From positions 1 to 6,145 of the forward strand of contig JAGCOI010000153.1 of assembly GCA_017645485.1 (NCBI GenBank): 6,145 nt of DNA. The letters are read 5' to 3'. The translations under genes were made by a program, and so were the position numbers. Within the stretch, counting starts at the first letter, position 1. Each line of letters begins with the position of its first letter. Source of the DNA: Alphaproteobacteria bacterium (GTDB lineage: Bacteria; Pseudomonadota; Alphaproteobacteria; RF32; CAG-239). Below the pieces are notes generated by a model that saw only the letters and a program-made list of their open reading frames with translations, was not told where the DNA came from and made no database searches. Shown piece after piece: positions 1 through 5,909 of this stretch.

Positions 1-593
1 AGCTTAAAAGCGTCACCAACCTTGCTCGTTGAAGGTACGTGCGGTCCGCGACACAAATCCGTAAAATCGCCTTGACGATAAAGAGAAATAATTTCATCTT
101 CCGGCAAATCACGAATAATTTCCGCTTTATATTTCTCGCCTTTTCCTTCAAAAAATGCAATAGCTTCATCACGCGGCAACACAAAACGCTCAATTTTTTC
201 ATCGCGTTTAACAATGTCATGCATTTTGGCTTCGATTTTTTCAAAATCTTCACTTGTGAAAGGTGTTGCTTTAGCAAAATCATAATAAAAACCGTTATCA
301 ATGGCAGGGCCGATTGTTACCTGTACATCAGGCCAAAGTTCTTTGACTGCTTCTGCCATAATATGAGACGCACTATGACGCAAAATATGCAAACCGTCTT
401 TATCTTTCGATGTTATAATAGTGACTGTCGCATCTGTTGTAATTGTTTCCGATAAATCTTGTAATTTACCATTTACTTTAATCGCCAACGCCGCTTTTGC
501 AAGACCGGCGCTGATGGCTTGGGCAATGTCAATTCCTTTGACACCGTCTTCCATTTTCACGATGCTGCCGTCAGGCAATTTTATGTTAATCAT
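1..593 (-). CDS. thrS: Threonyl-tRNA synthetase, N-terminal part (cut by left edge)
   Basis: ThrRS charges tRNA-Thr with threonine in the cytoplasm. The minus strand from ATG at 593 gives 197 codons with no stop, running off the window, so only the N-terminal third of a roughly 640-residue enzyme is seen. Residues 1-62 form the TGS domain (MINIKLPDGS start). The editing domain follows, with its HxxxH motif as H73 and H77 (HSASH) and the second pair as C181 and H185 (LCRGPH). These match E. coli H73, H77, C182 and H186, so the domain that clears mischarged Ser-tRNA-Thr looks intact. The catalytic and anticodon-binding domains lie outside. A TGAGGT Shine-Dalgarno (601-607) sits 7 nt before the ATG, which fixes the start. 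The gene lies 28 nt downstream of the glycosyltransferase on the same strand with no terminator between, so read-through from it is likely. Confidence 0.97.
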   Translation of the reverse strand, partial: MINIKLPDGSIVKMEDGVKGIDIAQAISAGLAKAALAIKVNGKLQDLSETITTDATVTIITSKDKDGLHILRHSASHIMAEAVKELWPDVQVTIGPAIDNGFYYDFAKATPFTSEDFEKIEAKMHDIVKRDEKIERFVLPRDEAIAFFEGKGEKYKAEIIRDLPEDEIISLYRQGDFTDLCRGPHVPSTSKVGDAFK

Positions 594-621
594 TATTATA
601 ACCTCATTAAAATTATTATTG

Positions 622-1893
622 TTAGTCCATGTTTACCAATTCGTGATAAACGGCGAGTGTTTTATCACACATAATTTGTTTTGTAAAGTTCTCTTTTACA
701 AATTGTGTAGCCGCCTCACCCATTTTTTTACGTTCCGATTCAGATAAATTGAGTGCCCAACGCAAAGCTTTTGCCAAACTTTCGGCATCTCCGGCCTTAA
801 AATGTCGCCCAGTAATACCGTCTTTAATATTTTCAAGCGATCCGCCGATATCGGAGGCCACCACGATTCGTCCCATAGCTTCCCCTTCAGCCGCGATTCG
901 TCCGAAAGCTTCCGGTTCCAATGATGCCGACACAACAACATCAGAAATCATCATCAAAGCCGGCACATCGGTTATATGTTTAATAAATCCGAACCGACCG
1001 TCAAGACCTTTAGCGGATATTGCCTCTTGCAATTCTTGAGTATAGTATGTACGCCCCTGATCATCACCGACAAACACACAAAAATAGTCCATATCCCTGA
1101 TTTTTTCCAAAGCATCTATCATTAAACGTTGCCCTTTCCAACGCGTTAAGCGCCCGATAAGCAAAATAATTTTCTTATCTTCAGGCAAATGATATTCTTC
1201 CATAAGCTTTATCATGCGTTCGGCCGTTACTTTCGAAGCGTCAAAATTATCCACATTAACACAACGATGAATAAGCCTGATTTTCTTTTCATCACATTTA
1301 TAATTTTTCAAAATGTGTTTTTTGATATGTTCCGAAATGGCAATAACCAAATCCCCGTACGTCATAACCCGATTATAGCGAATTTTCAACCACTTCGGCT
1401 TAATACCGTATGTTCCGTGAAAAGTTGTTAAAAACTTTGCACCTGTTTTTTTGGCCGCCCAATAAGCACTCCAAGCCGGCGCACGCGAACGTGCATGAAC
1501 AACCGTTATCCCGTTTTCTTTTATAATTTTGACAAGTCTTTTATAATTCAGCCATAATTTGAAGGGATTTTTCGTTTTCAGCGGCAACGTAAAATGCTTT
1601 ACTTTCATACGCTCCAATTGATATGCCATCCGGCCGCCTTCAGAGGCCACAAAATTTTTAATACCTTTTTTTTGCAACTCTGACGCAATTTCGATTGTAC
1701 CGAGTTCAACACCGCCCTGATTTAATTCAGGCAAAACTTGCAATACAACAAGATTTTTTTCTTTATTTTTGCCCAATTCCAATTGACGCATAGCATCATT
1801 GTCACATGTTCCGCTGGCACAACATTGAGAACTACAATAAAATGTCTGAATTCGTTCTGTTTTCTTTAATTGTGAATAACCTGTACTTTGCAT
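622..1893 (-). CDS. Family 4 glycosyltransferase (GT-B fold) with Cys-rich N-terminal extension
   Basis: Predicted retaining GT4 glycosyltransferase that moves a sugar from a nucleotide-sugar donor, probably onto a surface glycan or lipid at the cytoplasmic face of the membrane; donor and acceptor cannot be read from sequence. The N-terminal Rossmann half spans about residues 47-215 with the glycine-rich loop LPELNQGGVELGT (54-66), ASEGGRM and HARSRAPAWSA (133-143). The C-terminal donor-binding half has GRLTRWKGQ (247-255), GDDQGR (276-281) and the EX7E motif E328/E336 in EPEAFGRIAAEGEAMGR. It has 423 residues. The family normally starts close to the LQVLP strand, but this ORF carries about 46 extra residues with C20, C24, C25 and C30. 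The long start is preferred because AAGGA lies about 7 nt before it. ATG at 1791 (Met35) is an alternative but lacks a clear Shine-Dalgarno. It begins 2 nt after the GNAT stop, so the two are surely co-transcribed. Confidence 0.93.
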   Translation of the reverse strand: MQSTGYSQLKKTERIQTFYCSSQCCASGTCDNDAMRQLELGKNKEKNLVVLQVLPELNQGGVELGTIEIASELQKKGIKNFVASEGGRMAYQLERMKVKHFTLPLKTKNPFKLWLNYKRLVKIIKENGITVVHARSRAPAWSAYWAAKKTGAKFLTTFHGTYGIKPKWLKIRYNRVMTYGDLVIAISEHIKKHILKNYKCDEKKIRLIHRCVNVDNFDASKVTAERMIKLMEEYHLPEDKKIILLIGRLTRWKGQRLMIDALEKIRDMDYFCVFVGDDQGRTYYTQELQEAISAKGLDGRFGFIKHITDVPALMMISDVVVSASLEPEAFGRIAAEGEAMGRIVVASDIGGSLENIKDGITGRHFKAGDAESLAKALRWALNLSESERKKMGEAATQFVKENFTKQIMCDKTLAVYHELVNMD

Positions 1894-1895
1894 AA

Positions 1896-2294
1896 TTAAA
1901 TCCTTGTCAAGTAACTTAATCCAATGAGCTGATGTTTTTTAAACCCTTCTTTAAGAAAAGCTTCTCCAAATTTTTCTGTCGATTGTATATAAATTGCAGT
2001 CTGAGGATAAAGCTCTTTTAGCTTATTAAGCATAGCTTTTGCAATACCCTTACGCCTATACGATTGAAGAACAAGACACTCAATGATTTGTGTATCATGA
2101 AAACCATCAGTAAAATATCTGATCATACCAACCAATTTTTGATTATCTCTCATTGTCACAAACTTCGAATTTTGATATGCCTTTTCAAAAGTTTGCTCGG
2201 ATCCCACATAATCTTTTGCAGTACCCCAACCCGAATCAAGATACAAAGACACCCCTTCTACGGCTTTGGGAACATCTTGTCCAATACGAAACAT
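1896..2294 (-). CDS. GNAT-family N-acetyltransferase
   Basis: Predicted acetyl-CoA-dependent acetyltransferase of the GNAT superfamily, cytoplasmic, 132 residues, a usual length for a single-domain member. Motif A, which binds the CoA pyrophosphate, is seen as YRRKGIAKAML (residues 79-89, pattern R-x-x-G-x-A) after the beta-4 strand QIIECLVL (69-76). The C-terminal FGEAFLKEGFK resembles the usual final FYxxxGF motif of the fold. Substrate unknown. The gene begins with two ATGs in a row (2297 and 2294). The second is chosen because GGAGG at 2300-2304 is only 2 nt from the first and 5 nt from the second. The stop lies 2 nt before the glycosyltransferase start, and the downstream gene's Shine-Dalgarno is inside this coding region, so translation of the two may be coupled. 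That suggests, but does not show, that the enzyme acts on a sugar or glycan in the same pathway. Confidence 0.9.
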   Translation of the reverse strand: MFRIGQDVPKAVEGVSLYLDSGWGTAKDYVGSEQTFEKAYQNSKFVTMRDNQKLVGMIRYFTDGFHDTQIIECLVLQSYRRKGIAKAMLNKLKELYPQTAIYIQSTEKFGEAFLKEGFKKHQLIGLSYLTRI

Positions 2295-2298
2295 CATT

Positions 2299-2306
2299 AC
2301 CTCCTT
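2299..2306 (-). promoter_or_regulatory. Full-consensus Shine-Dalgarno of the GNAT gene
   Basis: On the minus strand this reads AAGGAGGT, complementary to the 16S 3' end over eight bases. It is the strongest Shine-Dalgarno in the window and favours the second of the tandem ATG codons (2294) on spacing. Confidence 0.75.
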
Positions 2307-2328
2307 ATTATAAATAATACATAATCCC

Positions 2329-2355
2329 AGTTTAGTTGTTTTTTTCGTTTGTCAA
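2329..2355 (-). promoter_or_regulatory. Possible promoter for the GNAT-GT4-thrS run
   Basis: A perfect -35 box TTGACA is read on the minus strand at 2355-2350. The best -10 behind it is TAAACT (2334-2329), four of six matches at a short 15-nt spacing, so the assignment is weak. A perfect 10-bp palindrome ATTTGCAAAT (2360-2369) lies just upstream and could be an operator in the 163-nt divergent gap shared with the hydrolase gene. I could not find a convincing promoter for the hydrolase in this gap. Confidence 0.3.
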
Positions 2356-2457
2356 TAAAATTTGCAAATCACGTTTAGATAAATTTTTTTCTTTATTTTC
2401 ATCCATTTTGCAATTATATTCCCTGTTAAGTTCCATTTTTACATAAGGATATCAATC

Positions 2458-3201
2458 ATGCAATCACGCACTTATGACATCGGTCATACAACAAACTTTG
2501 AATATATTACCAACAATTTGAATCGCAATCAAAAATTTACGATACTTTATACACACGGTTTTTGTTCCGACCCTTGGGGCAGAAAGCCTGAAGAAGTCAA
2601 AAAATGGTGTTTGCAACATCACATTGATTTTTATCGCTATGAACTTGCCGGACACGGTTCTGATACATCACGTTTTGAACAAACCGATATCAACACATAT
2701 AAAGCGCAAATTTTAGAAATTATCGATAAATATATTGAAGGTCCCGTCATTGTTGTCGGTTCATCACTCGGCGGATGGTTATCTCTTCTGGCTGCCACAT
2801 TAAGAAAAAATCGCATCAAAGGTGTCATCGGGTTGGCCGCCGCCCCTGATTTTACCGTTGATCACATGAAATATGCAACACCCGAACAAATTGAACAAAT
2901 GGAAAAATACGGCAAAATTACCTATCCCGGACAAAACATTACCTTTACCGTAACCAAGCGTTTAATCGACAGCGGTAACGATAATCTTCTTTTAGATAAG
3001 CCCTCCTTAAATATTACCTGCCCGATTGTTTTAATCCAAGGCATGCAGGATACATCCGTTGATTGGCATAAAGCCTTAAAAATTGCCGAGCTTGCCGAAA
3101 GTCAAAATGTTATTGTTAAGCTCTTAAAAGACGCCAATCACCGCTTAAACGAAGATAATGATATTCGTGAAATTCTGTCTGCACTGGATACTTTTTTGTA
3201 A
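2458..3201 (+). CDS. Alpha/beta hydrolase, ABHD10-like esterase/thioesterase
   Basis: Predicted serine hydrolase of the alpha/beta fold, 247 residues, with no signal peptide and so probably cytoplasmic. The catalytic triad can be placed: nucleophile S103 in GSSLGGW (101-107), acid D198 in QGMQDTSVDWH, and H228 in DANHRL. The oxyanion-side motif is HGF (33-35). The blocks GPVIVVGSSLGGWL and TCPIVLIQGMQD closely resemble human mitochondrial ABHD10, an acyl-protein thioesterase and acyl-glucuronide esterase, as I recall that sequence. Substrate in this organism is unknown; an ester or thioester is the safe statement. The start ATG is supported by AAGGA at 2445-2449, 8 nt upstream. It diverges from the GNAT operon. 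No terminator is seen after its TAA, so transcripts may run on into the gene at 3281. Confidence 0.92.
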   Translation: MQSRTYDIGHTTNFEYITNNLNRNQKFTILYTHGFCSDPWGRKPEEVKKWCLQHHIDFYRYELAGHGSDTSRFEQTDINTYKAQILEIIDKYIEGPVIVVGSSLGGWLSLLAATLRKNRIKGVIGLAAAPDFTVDHMKYATPEQIEQMEKYGKITYPGQNITFTVTKRLIDSGNDNLLLDKPSLNITCPIVLIQGMQDTSVDWHKALKIAELAESQNVIVKLLKDANHRLNEDNDIREILSALDTFL

Positions 3202-3214
3202 ACGATGTTTTTAA

Positions 3215-3243
3215 TTGACTAAAAATCAAAAAATATCTATAAT
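3215..3243 (+). promoter_or_regulatory. Near-consensus sigma-70 promoter of the 128-residue gene
   Basis: TTGACT (3215-3220) and TATAAT (3238-3243) are separated by exactly 17 nt, giving 11 of 12 consensus matches. This is the best promoter in the window. Initiation would be near 3250, leaving a leader of about 30 nt. The -35 box sits inside the inverted repeat TTTTTA/TAAAAA (3209-3214 and 3220-3225, approximately), which may be chance in AT-rich DNA or an operator. Confidence 0.75.
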
Positions 3244-3280
3244 AATCTTGATTAAATATTATTAACTTAAATTATTTTCT

Positions 3281-3667
3281 ATGGCAGTAAAAGAGATATT
3301 AGATGCAATTCAGCGTGAACTGAGTGCAGGTTTATTAAACAATGGTTATGTATGCCGAATCGGCAGTGTTTTCTTCCGTTGCAAAGATTGCGGATGCGTC
3401 CAGCGTGATCTTGTTCACACACTGCGCAAAAAATATAAGGTTGACTTTGAATTGCTCAGTTTGGACTGGGAATATTTTACCGGTTCAGAAATTCATGCTC
3501 TTGCCTTAAAAGATGCTCTCGGAGGCAAGGTTTATCCGTCAGAGTATGTCGCTGCGGCCGATCCTGATGATATCTGGATCTGGGAAGGCCCGCATCGAGA
3601 TCAGGGGGAAATTAATCCGCCTCTGGATGTTCGAGAGATGAAAAAGATTCTCTTTGATGAGAACTAA
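3281..3667 (+). CDS. Uncharacterised 128-residue protein with a CxxCxC motif
   Basis: I do not recognise this family. The protein is small, has no signal peptide or membrane segment, and is acidic in its second half (ADPDDIWIWEGPHRDQGE region, about residues 92-110). Four cysteines cluster at C25, C34, C37 and C39, the last three as CKDCGC, which could be part of a metal site; only one nearby histidine (H46) is visible. It is likely a real gene because it has a near-perfect promoter ending 37 nt upstream and a strong hairpin terminator starting 8 nt after the stop, making a compact single-gene unit. No Shine-Dalgarno is visible before the ATG (the preceding bases are ACTTAAATTATTTTCT), unlike its neighbours. 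Its base composition looks by eye less AT-rich than the flanking genes, which may hint at transfer. Function unknown. Confidence 0.8.
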   Translation: MAVKEILDAIQRELSAGLLNNGYVCRIGSVFFRCKDCGCVQRDLVHTLRKKYKVDFELLSLDWEYFTGSEIHALALKDALGGKVYPSEYVAAADPDDIWIWEGPHRDQGEINPPLDVREMKKILFDEN

Positions 3668-3674
3668 TCTAAAA

Positions 3675-3711
3675 AAAGGCCGATACATTCTCTGTATCGG
3701 TCTTTATTTAT
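3675..3711 (+). terminator. Rho-independent terminator between convergent genes
   Basis: A stem of about 13 bp (one G-T pair) joins 3675-3687 to 3693-3705 around the 5-nt loop TTCTC, with core CCGATACA/TGTATCGG, followed by a T-rich tail. The run of A on the left side (3671-3677) becomes a U-run on the opposite strand, so it can also stop the minus-strand HdeD-like gene, whose stop lies 24 nt away. Confidence 0.9.
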
Positions 3712-3728
3712 ATTATATTTTCAAAATC

Positions 3729-4283
3729 TTAAAGTTTTTGCATACGTTTGAAATACATATATTCACCTATTTCAAATATACCGTAAACAACCATATATAA
3801 TCCCATTAACGTACTGATGGCAATTGTGCCGATAAGCGGATATTCAATAATAATAAAACCGAATACAACACCTAAAACACCGAGTGCCATACTCCAACCC
3901 CAAGGCAAGTCGCGACGTCCTAATTTATAAGCACTCACGATTTGTGCGGCACCGACTGCCAAACACCACACGGCAAAAACAATCGGCAATGTTGCCGCCG
4001 TTATACCCATGTTTGAAACCAAAACAATACCGATTAAAATATCCAAAACACCGACAAACGTCCACCACCCGTTATCTGCTTCGAGCGATGAACTCACATA
4101 ACCTGCACCTATAATAATAAGTGCCGCACCGAAATACAAAGCCAGCGCAATTAAACTGATTTCGGGGTTAAACCACATAAAAAGACCGACAAGCACCATT
4201 AACGCACCAGCAACGGCATGCCAAAAACCGGCGCAACAACGATATCTCATCGGCTTATCTTTATTTAACGCTATTTCGACCAT
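3729..4283 (-). CDS. HdeD/DUF308-family six-helix membrane protein
   Basis: Predicted inner-membrane protein of 184 residues. Six hydrophobic helices can be placed at about residues 18-38, 43-63, 73-90, 95-117, 130-147 and 150-172. The repeated layout with NPEISL after helix 1 and YPLIG before helix 6, and an internal two-fold resemblance, is typical of HdeD/DUF308. In E. coli HdeD is linked to acid resistance at high cell density; the molecular activity of the family is not established, so only a stress-related membrane role can be suggested. The ATG at 4283 is chosen because AAAGGA lies about 7 nt upstream. An in-frame TTG at 4298 would add five residues but overlaps that Shine-Dalgarno. 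It diverges from the BOF gene across a 168-nt gap, and its stop faces the terminator at 3675-3711. Confidence 0.9.
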   Translation of the reverse strand: MVEIALNKDKPMRYRCCAGFWHAVAGALMVLVGLFMWFNPEISLIALALYFGAALIIIGAGYVSSSLEADNGWWTFVGVLDILIGIVLVSNMGITAATLPIVFAVWCLAVGAAQIVSAYKLGRRDLPWGWSMALGVLGVVFGFIIIEYPLIGTIAISTLMGLYMVVYGIFEIGEYMYFKRMQKL

Positions 4284-4289
4284 ATTTTT

Positions 4290-4295
4290 TCCTTT
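4290..4295 (-). promoter_or_regulatory. Shine-Dalgarno that decides the HdeD-like start
   Basis: Read on the minus strand, the AAAGGAAA block about 7 nt before ATG 4283 is the only good ribosome-binding site here. It lies downstream of the alternative TTG at 4298, which argues against the longer start. Confidence 0.65.
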
Positions 4296-4330
4296 CAAAA
4301 TAAAAATTTTACAAACGTGATATAAGCCCT

Positions 4331-4347
4331 CTTTTAAAAATTAAAAG
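4331..4347. repeat. Short inverted repeat in the HdeD/BOF divergent gap
   Basis: CTTTTAA and TTAAAAG form perfect 7-nt arms around AAA, about midway between the two divergent genes. It could be a regulator-binding site for both, but such AT-only palindromes arise easily by chance here. Confidence 0.3.
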
Positions 4348-4386
4348 CAATGCCTTAAAAAAATCATATAAATTATCTTAACAATA

Positions 4387-4415
4387 TTTAAATGTATTGA
4401 AACACGGATTATATT
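4387..4415 (+). promoter_or_regulatory. Possible promoter of the BOF gene
   Basis: TATATT (4410-4415) matches five of six -10 positions and lies 17 nt after TTTAAA (4387-4392), which matches four of six -35 positions. Initiation near 4422 would give a leader of about 30 nt with the Shine-Dalgarno at 4438-4444. The assignment is plausible but weak. Confidence 0.4.
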
Positions 4416-4451
4416 CTAAACGCAAATTCATTTTAACAAAGGAGAATAACA

Positions 4452-4835
4452 TTGAAAAAAACATTAACAGCTTTGGCTTTCATCAGTGTTTTATGCTTAT
4501 CGGTTGCAAGTTTTGCCGGTGACGGCATGAAAAAGCACATGGGCGGATTAAAGCAAGACATATCTCAAATGCCCGTTTCCACCGTTCAATCAATTCAAAG
4601 CATGCCTGAAGATACGATGGTTGTCTTGCAAGGCAATATTTCAAAACGTGTTAAAAAAGACAAATATATGTTTAATGACAACACCGGCGAAATGATGATT
4701 GAAATTGACGGCTATGCATGGAACGGACAAGAAATATCTCCGACAGATGTCGTTACGATTGTCGGTGAAATCGATAAAGACGGCAATGTAACGATTGTTG
4801 AAGTAGATCAGGTTATGCTTAACCCGCAACAATAA
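4452..4835 (+). CDS. Secreted BOF-family protein (YgiW/YdeI type), TTG start
   Basis: Predicted periplasmic protein of 127 residues with a bacterial OB-fold (BOF, NirD/YgiW/YdeI family). A signal peptide is clear: KK at 2-3, hydrophobic stretch 5-21, probable cleavage after SFA (residue 22). The BOF domain runs from about residue 45 to the end. Blocks MPEDTMVVLQGNI, YMFNDNTGEMMIEID, AWNGQEISPTDVV and GEIDKDGN line up with E. coli YgiW (DDTWVTLRGNI, YVFKDASG, RWNG, GEVDKD). Enterobacterial members are tied to tolerance of peroxide, acid or cationic peptides; the ligand here is unknown. The start codon is TTG at 4452, supported by AAAGGAG 7 nt upstream and by the signal peptide beginning right there. 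Only Cys15, inside the signal peptide, is present and no lipobox is seen, so it is not a lipoprotein. Its stop precedes the hairpin shared with murQ. Confidence 0.93.
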   Translation: MKKTLTALAFISVLCLSVASFAGDGMKKHMGGLKQDISQMPVSTVQSIQSMPEDTMVVLQGNISKRVKKDKYMFNDNTGEMMIEIDGYAWNGQEISPTDVVTIVGEIDKDGNVTIVEVDQVMLNPQQ

Positions 4836-4848
4836 AAAACATCGCATT

Positions 4849-4883
4849 AAATAAGCCTCAGTCAAAGAGGCTTATTTATTTTT
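4849..4883 (+). terminator. Bidirectional hairpin terminator between BOF gene and murQ
   Basis: A perfect 11-bp stem AAATAAGCCTC (4849-4859) and GAGGCTTATTT (4867-4877) surrounds the 7-nt loop AGTCAAA and is followed by TATTTTT on the plus strand. On the minus strand the exit side is less uniform (TTTAATGCGATGTTTTTT), so termination of murQ may be weaker. The T tail overlaps the last bases of murQ (stop at 4884-4882). Confidence 0.92.
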
Positions 4884-5763
4884 AATCAATCACTTTACGC
4901 AAAACACCGCCAACATTTTCAAGCATTTTTTCAGCTTCTCGGCGCGAACAGTTTTTAAGTTTCATCACACATGCCGTTTTAACATGATAGCCTGATTTTT
5001 CAAGCCATATTCCTGCTTCTTCTTTATCAACCTCGCAAATTTCACTGATAAAACGACAAGCGCGTTCAAATAATTTTTGATTTGATACCTCAACATCTAT
5101 CATATAATTTTGATATGTTTTACCAATTCTGATCATAGCCCCTGTTGAAAGCATATTCAAAACCATTTTTTGAGCCGTGCCCGCTTTCAGACGTGATGAG
5201 CCGACAATAACTTCCGGACCGACAACAGGGCAAATAAATATATCCGAAACCGTTTTTAATGCCGCATCAGGATTGCAACTGATACCGATTGTATGCGCGC
5301 CTTTTTTATGTGCTTCTTGAAGAGCCGTTACAACATATGCCGGATTACCGGATGCCGAAACACCGACAATCACATCATTTTTACAAACCTTAAAATCAGA
5401 TAAATCCTCTAAAGCCAATTGTGCGTTGTCTTCCGCTTTTTCCACGGAATATCGTAAGGCATCATTACCGCCTGCTATATAGGCGCACACCATGTTTTTA
5501 TCAACACCGAAGGTCGGAACGCACTCCGAGGCATCCAAAACACCCAATCTGCCGCTTGTACCTGCACCGAAATAAGCCATACGCCCGCCTTTTAAAAAGC
5601 AATCTGCTATCAAATCCACGGCTTTTCCAATCTTTTTTAATTCTTTTTGAACAGCCTTTGCAACCTTTGCATCTTCTCTGTTCATGTCTGCGACAATTTC
5701 AAAACCGTTCTTCAAATCAATATCCATTGTTTCTAAATTACGGGCTTCCGTTAAAACGACCAT
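4882..5763 (-). CDS. murQ: N-acetylmuramic acid 6-phosphate etherase
   Basis: MurQ cleaves the D-lactyl ether of MurNAc 6-phosphate, giving GlcNAc 6-phosphate and D-lactate, a cytoplasmic step in recycling or use of peptidoglycan sugars. The 293 residues match the family length (298 in E. coli). The SIS-fold signature GAGTSGRLGVLDASEC spans 66-81, and the catalytic residues correspond to E80 and E111 (E. coli E83 and E114). IAGGNDALRYSVEKAED, GISCNPDAA and VGSSRLKAGTAQKMVLNMLSTGAM are further strong family blocks. The loop SASGNPAYV replaces the more common ASGxTPYV, a small oddity. Start ATG 5763 is supported by AAGGAG 7 nt upstream. No AnmK, MurP or NagA gene lies beside it; the partners that make or use its substrate must be elsewhere. 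It stands alone between a shared terminator and a divergent promoter region. Confidence 0.97.
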   Translation of the reverse strand: MVVLTEARNLETMDIDLKNGFEIVADMNREDAKVAKAVQKELKKIGKAVDLIADCFLKGGRMAYFGAGTSGRLGVLDASECVPTFGVDKNMVCAYIAGGNDALRYSVEKAEDNAQLALEDLSDFKVCKNDVIVGVSASGNPAYVVTALQEAHKKGAHTIGISCNPDAALKTVSDIFICPVVGPEVIVGSSRLKAGTAQKMVLNMLSTGAMIRIGKTYQNYMIDVEVSNQKLFERACRFISEICEVDKEEAGIWLEKSGYHVKTACVMKLKNCSRREAEKMLENVGGVLRKVID

Positions 5764-5831
5764 TTTACGCTCCTTTTCAGATTATTATTTCAAGTTATCC
5801 CAAAATAATTAAAAATTTGAAAAAAAACTGC

Positions 5832-5860
5832 TTGACAAGAACATTAAAATAGGTTTATGT
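5832..5860 (+). promoter_or_regulatory. Probable promoter of tRNA-Tyr and tuf
   Basis: CTTGACA (perfect TTGACA at 5832-5837, with the leading C common in Alphaproteobacteria) is followed at 17 nt by TTATGT (5855-5860), a poor -10; a shift of one base either way is possible. Initiation would be near 5867, about 43 nt before the tRNA. The -35 box lies in the palindrome CTTGACAAG (5831-5839), whose other strand gives TTGTCA pointing toward murQ with TTTAAT (5813-5808) behind it at a long 19-nt spacing. Confidence 0.6.
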
Positions 5861-5909
5861 GCTCTTTGCAGAAGGAAAAAAGATTTGTTCTTTTCCCGTC
5901 TTCTTTTAC

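Noticed and set aside
594..621. Regulatory leader or T-box for thrS
   Set aside because: The gap is only 28 nt and AT-rich with no stem or specifier loop; a leader of that kind does not fit.
39..747. Two overlapping plus-strand ORFs of 138 and 108 codons
   Set aside because: They are antisense to thrS and the glycosyltransferase, show low-complexity Phe/Ile/Asn-rich sequence, and have no ribosome-binding site; the minus-strand proteins are clearly real.
4641..4865. A 74-codon minus-strand ORF opposite the BOF gene
   Set aside because: Antisense shadow of a well-supported secreted protein and it would run through the terminator hairpin.
5421..5852. A 143-codon plus-strand ORF opposite murQ
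   Set aside because: Rich in Arg, Pro, Leu and His with no recognisable fold, and it is the mirror of the strongly conserved murQ reading frame.
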